In this document: positions 1 through 5,253 of the stretch, one piece after another
Layout of the letters: every line of letters starts with the position of its first letter
Numbering within the stretch: the stretch's first letter is position 1
The notes under the pieces: generated by a model
The model's database searches: none
What the model was told of the DNA's origin: nothing
The model's input: only the letters and a program-made list of their open reading frames with translations
Origin: Actinomycetes bacterium
GTDB taxonomy: Bacteria; Actinomycetota; Acidimicrobiia; Acidimicrobiales; RAAP-2
DNA length: 5,316 nucleotides
Assembly: GCA_021800645.1 (NCBI GenBank)
Contig: JAJYYT010000169.1
Coordinates: forward strand, 1 to 5,316
Reading direction: 5' to 3'
Translations under genes and position numbers: made by a program

Positions 1-573
1 GCCGCCCGAGTAGTCGACCGCGCCCTTCTGCGCGAAGTACCCGCCGCCCCACAGGAGCGCCGCGTTCACCGTGTAGACGAAGGTGGTCCACAGCGGCACG
101 AAGAGGAGCCACGCCTTGAACTTCATGCGGCCGAGCACGCTCCCGAGGAAGAGCAGCGGCGTGATCGCCGCGAACACGAATTGGAAGTACGCGAGCGTCG
201 ACGTGGAGTAGTGGAAGGGGATCAGCGAGTTCGCGCCGGACCTCGCCTGCGACTGCTCGACGGGGCTCCCGAGGATGGAGCCCGGCCTCCCGACGAGGTC
301 GCCCAGGAAGGAGCCCGCGGGACCGAGGTGCGCGAAGGTGCCGAAGCTCATGTCGTAGGCCCACAGCACCCACACGACGAGGACGAGGCTGAAGCCCGCG
401 AACGCCATCAGCATGGTGTTGACGACCCACTTGCGCTGCACGAGGCCGCCGTAGAGGACGGCGAGCCCGGGAAGGCACATGAGCCCGACGAGGGTCGCGG
501 CCACGAGCTGCCACGCGTTGTCCCCCGGGCTCAGCCAGTGGGGATAGGCAAGGTTCGCCGCGTCCAGCACCAC
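1..573 (-). CDS. amt: Ammonium transporter (Amt family), N-terminal part; runs off the left edge
   Basis: Integral membrane channel that takes up ammonium/ammonia. About 191 residues are visible, read on the minus strand from a GTG at 573-571; the C-terminal half lies outside the window. Family hallmarks seen in order: DNAWQL then PGLAVLYGG (residues about 35-43, first membrane helix), QRKWVVNTM, a hydrophobic helix ending VLWAYDMSFG, the signature YFQFVFAAITP, then GRMKFKAW, WGGGYFAQ and VDYSGG. By alignment from memory, W175 and D187 match E. coli AmtB W148 and D160, pore and structural residues. The two pore histidines would lie off the edge. The stretch between MSFG and YFQF looks long for the family. 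The start was chosen because a GGGAGGGG ribosome site lies just upstream; the next GTG codon (570-568) is also possible. An in-frame TGA at 654-652 bounds the gene. It is divergent from the cyclic-nucleotide-domain gene. No glnK is visible; it could lie beyond the left edge. Confidence 0.92.
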   Translation of the reverse strand, partial: MVLDAANLAYPHWLSPGDNAWQLVAATLVGLMCLPGLAVLYGGLVQRKWVVNTMLMAFAGFSLVLVVWVLWAYDMSFGTFAHLGPAGSFLGDLVGRPGSILGSPVEQSQARSGANSLIPFHYSTSTLAYFQFVFAAITPLLFLGSVLGRMKFKAWLLFVPLWTTFVYTVNAALLWGGGYFAQKGAVDYSGG

Positions 574-577
574 GTTG

Positions 578-585
578 CCCCTCCC
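578..585 (-). promoter_or_regulatory. Ribosome binding site of the Amt gene
   Basis: On the minus strand GGGAGGGG is followed by CAAC and then GTG; the GGAGG core is 6 nt from the GTG at 573-571. This site decides the start over the GTG at 594-592, which has no such site upstream. Confidence 0.6.
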
Positions 586-674
586 GTCCGCCACCGTCTT
601 CGTGGTGAGTATGAAGGCACGGCGTTTCTGCGGTGCGACGCGGGTGTTTCCTCAGGATGAACTGTCGAGGGAGA

Positions 675-763
675 CGGGGAGCTGGGCGAGGGAGCTGGGC
701 GTGCGACCGGGGAGCTGGGCGAGGGAGCCGGGCGTGCGACGGGGAGCTGGGCGAGGGAGCGAG
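675..763. repeat. 33-bp tandem repeat (two full copies and a partial third)
   Basis: Copy 1 is 675-707 and copy 2 is 708-740; they differ at one base (T versus C, giving GAGCTGGGCG versus GAGCCGGGCG). A third, partial copy runs from 741 to about 760. Each unit itself holds two near-copies of GGGAGCTGGGCG. The third copy merges into a GC-rich inverted repeat, GGGCGAG at 749-755 against CTCGCCC at 769-775. The array fills the space between the divergent Amt and cyclic-nucleotide-domain genes. It could be a regulatory array or a neutral minisatellite; nothing in the sequence decides. Confidence 0.85.
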
Positions 764-793
764 CGAGGCTCGCCCGGGGTGGGCCGCCCGCAC

Positions 794-799
794 TACCCT
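794..799 (+). promoter_or_regulatory. Possible -10 element for a leaderless transcript
   Basis: TACCCT matches the loose actinobacterial -10 pattern TAnnnT and ends 8 nt before the GTG at 808. No Shine-Dalgarno sequence precedes that GTG, so transcription may start at or next to the start codon. No convincing -35 box is seen. This is weak evidence based on pattern and spacing only. Confidence 0.3.
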
Positions 800-807
800 G
801 GTCGCCC

Positions 808-1242
808 GTGGCCCGCGCTCGTGAGAAGCTCGACCTCTCGTCGATCTGGCTGTTCTCCACGTGCACCGCGCGCGAGCTCCGGGCCGTGGCGCGTGCCCTC
901 GACCAGGTCACGGCGCCCGCCGGCACCGTGCTGTGCGAGGAAGGGACGATCGGACGCGAGTTCTTCTTCATCGTCGAAGGGCATGCGTCGGTGAAGCGGA
1001 ACGGCAGGAAGGTGGCGCTCCTCGGGCCTGGCGACTACTTCGGGGAGCTCGCGCTGCTCGACCGTGGCCCGCGATCTGCGACCGTCGTCGCCGACACGGA
1101 CATGGTCCTGCTCAACATGAGCCAGCGAGAGTTCTACGGGCTGCTCGAAGACGTCCCCCCGCTCGGAAGGAAGCTGCTCGCGGCCATGGCGGCCCGGCTC
1201 CGTGACGCGGACTCCAAGGTGTCCGCGCTGATCTCGCACTGA
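808..1242 (+). CDS. Stand-alone cyclic-nucleotide-binding domain protein (CRP-like sensor without a DNA-binding domain)
   Basis: A 144-residue protein made almost entirely of one cNMP-binding beta-roll domain. Visible elements: an N-terminal helix region (LSSIWLFSTCTARELRAVA, about 10-28), the early beta strands (GTVLCEEGTIGREFFFIVEG, 39-58), and a complete phosphate-binding cassette, GDYFGELALL...PRSATV (75-93). E80 would contact the ribose and R89 the cyclic phosphate, so ligand binding looks intact. A C-terminal helix follows (REFYGLLEDVPPLGRKLL). CRP-family regulators are usually over 200 residues with a C-terminal helix-turn-helix; here the protein ends at residue 144 with no such domain, so it probably acts through protein contacts rather than by binding DNA. 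The start is GTG with no ribosome site (see the -10 candidate at 794). The PPOX gene follows after 9 bases, probably in the same transcript. The ligand (cAMP, cGMP or none) cannot be read from the sequence. Confidence 0.87.
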   Translation: MARAREKLDLSSIWLFSTCTARELRAVARALDQVTAPAGTVLCEEGTIGREFFFIVEGHASVKRNGRKVALLGPGDYFGELALLDRGPRSATVVADTDMVLLNMSQREFYGLLEDVPPLGRKLLAAMAARLRDADSKVSALISH

Positions 1243-1251
1243 CCGCCGGCG

Positions 1252-1683
1252 ATGGAACTGCAAGACGGCCTCACCTTCGCCCGCGACCGCAGCCAGGGCG
1301 TCCTCGTCACTCGCCGGTCCGACGGCCGGCCGCAGCTCTCCAACATCCTCTACCACCTGAGCGGCAGCGACGACCCGGTCGTGCGGATCTCGGTCACCGA
1401 CACCAGGGCCAAGACGCGCAATCTCCGACGCGACCCTCTCGCTTCGCTCTACGTCCCCGGCGAGTCCTTCTGGGCCTACGTGGTCCTCGACGGCACGGCC
1501 GAGCTGTCGGACGTCGCCGCGGCGCCCGACGACGACACCGTCGAGGAGCTCGTAGCCCTCTACCGCGCGATCCGGGGGGAGGAGCACCCCGACTGGGCCG
1601 AGTACCGCGATGTCATGGTGGCGGAACGTCGGCTCGTCGCTCGGTTGCGGCCGACGCACGCGTACGGCATCGTCGCGCGCTAG
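1252..1683 (+). CDS. PPOX-class probable F420-dependent (or FMN) oxidoreductase
   Basis: A 143-residue soluble protein of the split-barrel flavin-binding fold, resembling the actinobacterial Rv1155-like group that uses deazaflavin F420. Supporting segments: GVLVTRRSDGRPQLSNILY (16-34, typical N-terminal strand pair), ISVTDTRAKTRNLRRDPLAS (46-65, the basic cofactor-phosphate region), YVVLDGTAEL (76-85), an acidic helix with DDDTVEELVALYRAI (93-107), and the C-terminal strand RLVARLRPTHAYGI (127-140). The length is normal for the family. The ATG at 1252 is 9 bases after the stop of the cyclic-nucleotide-domain gene and has no clear ribosome site, which fits translational coupling. The substrate is unknown; FMN, heme or biliverdin binding are alternatives within this fold. 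It converges with the EtfD-like gene across a 38-bp gap. Confidence 0.86.
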   Translation: MELQDGLTFARDRSQGVLVTRRSDGRPQLSNILYHLSGSDDPVVRISVTDTRAKTRNLRRDPLASLYVPGESFWAYVVLDGTAELSDVAAAPDDDTVEELVALYRAIRGEEHPDWAEYRDVMVAERRLVARLRPTHAYGIVAR

Positions 1684-1733
1684 CCCCGCGCCAATCGCGA
1701 GCCCCGCGCCAATCGCGAGCGCTAGCCCGCGCC
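1677..1733. repeat. Composite repeat in the gap between convergent genes
   Basis: An 18-bp perfect tandem duplication, GCCCCGCGCCAATCGCGA, occupies 1683-1700 and 1701-1718. It is flanked by two copies of a longer motif, GCGCTAGCCCCGCGCC at 1677-1692 and GCGCTAGCCCGCGCC at 1719-1733, which differ by one C. Each flank contains CTAG: the left one supplies the TAG stop of the PPOX gene (1681-1683), the right one the TAG stop of the EtfD-like gene on the minus strand (1724-1722). The region has no T-tract hairpin typical of an intrinsic terminator. Confidence 0.85.
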
Positions 1734-3887
1734 GTCCAGGAGCTCTCCGGGCGTCCGCTGGGGCGGGGGCGTCCGCGGACCCGGCACGCGCATCGACTCC
1801 TCGACGAGCTGGGAGATGTCGAGGACGCGCACCTCTTCCTCCTTGCCCTGCGCCTTGACCGCGTCGTCGAGCATGATCATGCAGTACGGGCACGCGGTCG
1901 ACACGACGTCCGCTCCGGTGCCGATCGCCTCGAGGGTACGGTCCATGTTGACGCGGGTGCCGATGCTCTCCTCCATCCACATGCGCGCGCCGCCGGCACC
2001 GCAGCAGAAGCCGCGCTCCCGGCACCGGCGCATCTCCACGTTGCGGGCGCCCGGGATGGCGTCGATGACCGTCCTCGGCTCGTCGAACACCCTGTTGTGC
2101 CGGCCGAGATAGCAGGGGTCGTGGTAGGTGACGGTGCCCGAGTACCCGGCGCCGGGCGCGATCCTCCCAGTCCGCACCAGATGGTCGAGGAGCTCGGCGT
2201 GGTGGACCACCTCGAAGCTGCCCCCGAGCGCCGGGTACTCGTTCTTCAAAGTGTTGAAGCAGTGCGGGCAGGTCGCCACGATCTTGCGAACCCGTGCGGC
2301 CTCGAGGGTTGCGATGTTGGCCTTCGCCTGCTCCTGGAACAGGTACTCGTTGCCGATGCGGCGGGCGGGGTCGCCCGTGCAGGACTCTTTCGGGCCGAGG
2401 ATCGCGAAGCGCACGCTCGCCCACTGCAAGAGGCGCGCCGTCGCTTGGACCTGACGGCGCGCTCGCTCGTCCAACGCCCCCGCACAGCCGACCCAGTAGA
2501 GGTACTCGACGTCGTCGGGAATGCCGTCGGTGACCACCGGCACCTCGAAGTCGAGGTCCTGCGTCCACTCCGTACGCTTGGCACTCCCGAGCCCCCAGGG
2601 GTCGCCCTGGTTCTCGATGTTGCGCAGCATGAGCTCGGCTTCGTGCGGGAAGCTCGACTCCATGAGCACCTGGTAGCGCCGCATGTCGACGATCGCGTCG
2701 ACATGCTCGATGTCGACCGGGCACTGCTCCACGCACGACCCGCAGGTCGTGCAGGACCACAGCACGTCGGGCTCGATGACCCCTGGAACGAGCGGCTCGG
2801 GCCCGGGCACCGGGCGGTCCCCGGCACGAGCCCCACCCTGGGAACGCTTCGCGTCGCCGGCGTCCCCGCCTCGCGCGTCTGCGGCAGCCTTCAGCGCCAT
2901 CAGGTGCGACGCCTGGGAGAACATGTTGTCCCGCAAGTCCATGATCACGAGCTTGGGGGACAGGGGCTTGCCGGTCGTCCACGCCGGGCACACCGACTGG
3001 CAGCGGCCGCACTCGGTGCAGGTCACGAAGTCGAGCATCTGCTTCCAGGTGAAATTCTCGATGAACCCCGCCCCGAAGACCGCGTCCTCGGTCACGTTCT
3101 CCATGTCCATGTCGGGCGTCTTGTCCAGGCCGCCGAGCGCCCTCGGGCGGCGCGAGAACGCCACGTTGAAGGGTGCGACGAAGATGTGCAGGTGCTTCGA
3201 GTACGAGACGAACACGAGGAAGCCGCTGATGACCGCGACGTTGAGCAGCAAGAACGTCGTGGCGAGCGCTGCGTCCACCCCGTGGCCGAGCCCGGCGAGT
3301 CCCGCGCCGATGACGTGCGAGGCGAAGGCCCAGTCGTCGTAGGGGAACTGCCGGGGCTTCGTGTCGACCTGCGCGCCGCGATAGAGGAGGAGCGTGGCGA
3401 TCACCCCGAAGATGAGCAGGAGCGTGATCCACGCGGCGTCGGTGTGGGACCCGTAGAAGCGCGAGGCGCGCTCCCTTCTCGAAGGGGCGTTCTTGAGCCG
3501 GATGACCGTGAACACCCCGAGCGCCACGAGCACCGCGGTCGCGAAGAAGTCTTCGAGGAACCCGAGCACCGGCGACGTCCCGATCCCCGGGATGTGGAAC
3601 GTCGGGTCGAACAGGTCTCCGTAGGCCTCGACGATCGTGAAGAGGAGGACGGTGAACCCCCACATCGTGAAGAAGTGCGCGATGCCGGGGACCGTCCACT
3701 TGAGGAGCTTGCGCTGCCCGGCCACCTCGGTGACCTCTGCCTCCGCCCTGCGGCCCAGATCACGGCGAAGCCGCTCGGGGGCGGGCAGCCCGGTCCGGAC
3801 GAGCCGCGAGATCCAGTGGAACCGTCGACCGGCCAGGACGACGCAGACCACGGTCACGGCGATGCCGATCGCGATCCTTACCGGCAA
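1722..3887 (-). CDS. etfD: Membrane-anchored Fe-S oxidoreductase, EtfD/HdrD-like (probable ETF:menaquinone reductase)
   Basis: A 721-residue protein resembling mycobacterial EtfD (Rv0338c), reported to accept electrons from electron-transfer flavoprotein during fatty-acid beta-oxidation and pass them to menaquinone. The N-terminal third is a NarI-like membrane domain with about five helices (near 3-19, 66-88, 108-128, 151-169, 205-228); H71, H191, H202, H232 and H234 are candidate heme ligands. Next come two 4Fe-4S motifs, CTECGRCQSVCP (C290, C293, C296, C300) and CTTCGSCVEQCP (C379, C382, C385, C389), separated by a Gly/Ala/Pro-rich linker at about 336-368. Two CCG (cysteine-rich) domains follow: C468, C503 in ESCTGDP, CPHC 540-543; then C592 in HDPCYLG, CCGAGG 628-633, CPYC 666-669. 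The first domain has Ser-Cys where the classic motif has Cys-Cys. The start is TTG, chosen for the AGGAGG site 4 bases upstream; an in-frame TGA at 3914-3912 leaves no other likely start. No etfA/etfB is visible. A paralogue with another electron donor remains possible. Confidence 0.9.
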   Translation of the reverse strand: MPVRIAIGIAVTVVCVVLAGRRFHWISRLVRTGLPAPERLRRDLGRRAEAEVTEVAGQRKLLKWTVPGIAHFFTMWGFTVLLFTIVEAYGDLFDPTFHIPGIGTSPVLGFLEDFFATAVLVALGVFTVIRLKNAPSRRERASRFYGSHTDAAWITLLLIFGVIATLLLYRGAQVDTKPRQFPYDDWAFASHVIGAGLAGLGHGVDAALATTFLLLNVAVISGFLVFVSYSKHLHIFVAPFNVAFSRRPRALGGLDKTPDMDMENVTEDAVFGAGFIENFTWKQMLDFVTCTECGRCQSVCPAWTTGKPLSPKLVIMDLRDNMFSQASHLMALKAAADARGGDAGDAKRSQGGARAGDRPVPGPEPLVPGVIEPDVLWSCTTCGSCVEQCPVDIEHVDAIVDMRRYQVLMESSFPHEAELMLRNIENQGDPWGLGSAKRTEWTQDLDFEVPVVTDGIPDDVEYLYWVGCAGALDERARRQVQATARLLQWASVRFAILGPKESCTGDPARRIGNEYLFQEQAKANIATLEAARVRKIVATCPHCFNTLKNEYPALGGSFEVVHHAELLDHLVRTGRIAPGAGYSGTVTYHDPCYLGRHNRVFDEPRTVIDAIPGARNVEMRRCRERGFCCGAGGARMWMEESIGTRVNMDRTLEAIGTGADVVSTACPYCMIMLDDAVKAQGKEEEVRVLDISQLVEESMRVPGPRTPPPQRTPGELLDGAG

Positions 3888-3891
3888 GGGG

Positions 3892-3897
3892 CCTCCT
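3892..3897 (-). promoter_or_regulatory. Ribosome binding site supporting the TTG start of the EtfD-like gene
   Basis: On the minus strand AGGAGG, a full Shine-Dalgarno core, is followed by CCCC and then TTG. The 4-nt spacer is short but workable. No ATG or GTG lies between this site and the upstream in-frame stop, so the TTG at 3887-3885 is the best start. Confidence 0.6.
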
Positions 3898-4004
3898 CGG
3901 TCAGTGGAGGGTCAACTCGGCCGGCCCTGTTGCCCCCCGGCACCCGGGCTCGGGAGGAGCCGAGGCACGGGGCGGCACCGTCGGTAGGCAGGTCCCCGGG
4001 TCTG

Positions 4005-4024
4005 CAACCGACATCAACCGACAT
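4005..4024. repeat. 10-bp perfect tandem repeat upstream of the EtfD-like gene
   Basis: CAACCGACAT occurs twice in immediate succession (4005-4014 and 4015-4024), that is ATGTCGGTTG twice on the minus strand. It lies about 120-140 bp before the EtfD-like start and 75 bp before the tRNA. One helical turn of spacing would place two regulator molecules on the same DNA face, so it may be an operator; that is inference. A poor minus-strand promoter match (TTGCAG at 4007-4002, TACCGA at 3986-3981, 15-bp spacer) lies just downstream. Nothing else recognisable was seen in 3898-4098. Confidence 0.5.
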
Positions 4025-4098
4025 GATGCCGCCGTCGGCGAGGGCGCGGAGGTCCGGGAGGAGCCATGGCGTGCCAGACGATAGTGTGACCCCTGCAC

Positions 4099-4169
4099 GC
4101 GGGCGTAGTTCAGCGGCAGAACATCAGCTTCCCAAGCTGAGAACGCGGGTTCGATTCCCGTCGCCCGCT
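4099..4169 (+). tRNA. tRNA-Gly (anticodon CCC)
   Basis: A 71-nt cloverleaf. The acceptor stem is GCGGGCG (4099-4105) with CGCCCGC (4162-4168), discriminator T at 4169. The anticodon stem is TCAGC (4124-4128) with GCTGA (4136-4140), loop TTCCCAA, anticodon CCC at 4131-4133, reading GGG codons. The T arm is GCGGG-TTCGATT-CCCGT (4145-4161) with one G-T closing pair. The sequence resembles E. coli tRNA-Gly(CCC) closely. CCA is not encoded; the gene is followed by a pyrimidine tract. A possible -10 (TAGTGT, 4082-4087) lies about 11 bases upstream, without a clear -35. It stands alone between divergent protein genes. Confidence 0.97.
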
Positions 4170-4170
4170 C

Positions 4171-4185
4171 TCTTCTCTTCTCTTC
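4171..4185 (+). repeat. TCTTC x3 pyrimidine repeat just after the tRNA
   Basis: Three perfect TCTTC units follow the tRNA 3' end almost directly, then GCTTCC. The stretch from 4168 to 4191 has only one purine. Its position in the 3' trailer suggests a role in tRNA 3' processing or transcript termination, but it is not a canonical U-tract terminator. It may also be simple slippage-derived sequence. Confidence 0.55.
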
Positions 4186-4265
4186 GCTTCCAGCTCTCGT
4201 CGATGGGCTCCGCAACATCTCTCTCGCCCCCCGGGGACCCGGAGACCGTTCACCTCGCGTTGCCC

Positions 4266-4300
4266 AGGGACCAGCGGGGGTCCTTCGGCCCTATCGGCCG
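4266..4300 (+). other. Two adjacent hairpins between the tRNA and the GltD-like gene
   Basis: Hairpin 1: AGGGACC (4266-4272) pairs with GGTCCTT (4279-4285), seven pairs including one G-T, 6-nt loop. Hairpin 2 begins at the next base: CGGCC (4286-4290) pairs with GGCCG (4296-4300), 5-nt loop. They lie about 60-95 bases before the GTG at 4363. No U-tract follows, so a standard intrinsic terminator is not supported. They could sit in a 5' leader or in the tRNA trailer, or be chance in GC-rich DNA. An AT-richer ACATAT (4324-4329) further on could be a -10 for the next gene, which would leave the hairpins upstream of its transcript. Confidence 0.35.
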
Positions 4301-4362
4301 GCCTCCCAACCCGGTACGAATCGACATATGCCATTGGCGGCACTGTCAGGCAGGGACCCCGC

Positions 4363-5253
4363 GTGAGACCGACGGACGTCTCGGACTCCACCTACTACCG
4401 GCGTGTGGTCGACTGCCAGTGGGCGTGCCCGGCGCAGACGGACGTCCCCGAGTACATCCGGCTCATCGGCCAGGGCCGGTACGCTGACGCGTACCTGCTC
4501 AACCGCGCCACCAACGTGTTCCCCGGCATCCTGGGACGCACGTGCGACCGCCCCTGCGAGCCGGCGTGCCGGCGAGGCCGCGTCGACGGCGAGCCCGTCG
4601 CCATCTGCAGGCTCAAGCGCGTCGCATCGGATCTCCGCAAAGACGTGTCGTCGCGCCTGCCGAAAGGCGCCCTGCGGCGCAACGGCAAGCGGGTCGCCAC
4701 CGTGGGCTGCGGGCCGGCGTCGCTCACGGTCGCCAACGACCTCCTGCCCCTGGGCTACGAGGTGACGATCTTCGAGCGGGCCGAGGCTGCGGGCGGCCTC
4801 ATGCGCTCGAGCATCCCCGCCTTCCGCCTGCCCGCAGACGTCCTCGACACAGAGACGTCTGCGGTGCTGTCGATGGGCGCCGACGTCCGTTACGGCGTGG
4901 AGGTCACCTCGATGGCCGCTCTGCTCGAGGAGGGCTACGACGCCGTCTTCGTCGGGAGCGGCGCTCCCAAGGGCAACGACCTCGAGATCCCCGGGCGCCA
5001 CGACGGCGACGCCGACGAGCACGTGCACGTGAGCCTGGACTGGCTGGCGAGCATCGCGTTCGGCCACGTCACCTCCGTCGGCGAGCGCGTCCTCGTGATC
5101 GGCGTGGGCAACACCGCGATGGACTGCTGCCGGACTGCCCGGCGTCTGGGAGGTACCGAAGTGCGGGTCGTGGCCCGGCGTCCCCGTGCCTTCTTCAAGG
5201 CCTCCCCCTGGGAGCTGCAGGGCCTCGGCAAAGTCGCAGCACCTGCCTTGTGA
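4363..5253 (+). CDS. GltD-like Fe-S/FAD/NAD(P) oxidoreductase, truncated (probable gene fragment)
   Basis: Relative of the glutamate synthase small subunit: an N-terminal Fe-S domain, then FAD and NAD(P) Rossmann domains that move electrons between NAD(P)H and a partner. Seen: cysteines C18 and C22 in DCQWACPAQTDVPEY, C61, C65 and C69 in GRTCDRPCEPACRRGR, C82 in AICRLKR (two Fe-S clusters in this family); FAD motif VGCGPASLTVANDL (114-127) ending in E138 of TIFER; GGLMRSSIPAFRLP (144-157); NAD(P) motif VIGVGNTAMDCCRTARRLG (245-263); and FKASPWEL (278-285). Canonical GltD has about 470 residues and related fusions are longer. Here similarity ends at residue 285, followed by 11 unfamiliar residues and TGA, so the second half of the NAD(P) domain and the return of the FAD domain are missing. 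None of the three frames beyond 5217 resembles the expected continuation, so a single frameshift does not explain it. The GTG start lacks a strong ribosome site (AGGGA, 4352-4356, is weak). The product is unlikely to be a working enzyme. Confidence 0.82.
   Translation: MRPTDVSDSTYYRRVVDCQWACPAQTDVPEYIRLIGQGRYADAYLLNRATNVFPGILGRTCDRPCEPACRRGRVDGEPVAICRLKRVASDLRKDVSSRLPKGALRRNGKRVATVGCGPASLTVANDLLPLGYEVTIFERAEAAGGLMRSSIPAFRLPADVLDTETSAVLSMGADVRYGVEVTSMAALLEEGYDAVFVGSGAPKGNDLEIPGRHDGDADEHVHVSLDWLASIAFGHVTSVGERVLVIGVGNTAMDCCRTARRLGGTEVRVVARRPRAFFKASPWELQGLGKVAAPAL

Noticed and set aside
181..660. Plus-strand frame of 159 codons
   Set aside because: It lies antisense to the Amt transporter, whose conserved motifs on the minus strand are unmistakable; this product is charged and low-complexity.
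675..763. CRISPR array
   Set aside because: The 33-bp units are directly adjacent with no unique spacers, so this is a simple tandem repeat.
749..775. Intrinsic terminator (GGGCGAG/CTCGCCC inverted repeat)
   Set aside because: No T-tract follows on either strand and both flanking genes point away from it, so a terminator has no role here.
531..971. Minus-strand frame of 146 codons with repeated LARSLAQLPVARPAPSPSS-like peptide
   Set aside because: The repeat peptide only reflects the 33-bp DNA repeat read in frame; the frame overlaps the start regions of both the Amt and the cyclic-nucleotide-domain genes and shows no domain.
793..3699. Minus-strand open frame of 968 codons
   Set aside because: It overlaps the cyclic-nucleotide-domain, PPOX and EtfD-like genes in a different frame. 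The translation is Arg/Ala/Gly/His-rich with no recognisable domain, as expected for an out-of-frame reading of GC-rich DNA.
3901..4391. Two minus-strand reading frames across the tRNA, with peptides like ATGIEPAFSAWEADVL and GRRESNPRSQLGKLMF
   Set aside because: These are the well-known spurious translations of the antisense strand of a tRNA-Gly gene, often misannotated as proteins.
2097..4487. Plus-strand open frame of 796 codons
   Set aside because: It is antisense to the EtfD-like gene and runs straight through the tRNA. Composition is dominated by Arg, Glu, Asp, His and Val without motifs; a shadow of the real gene.
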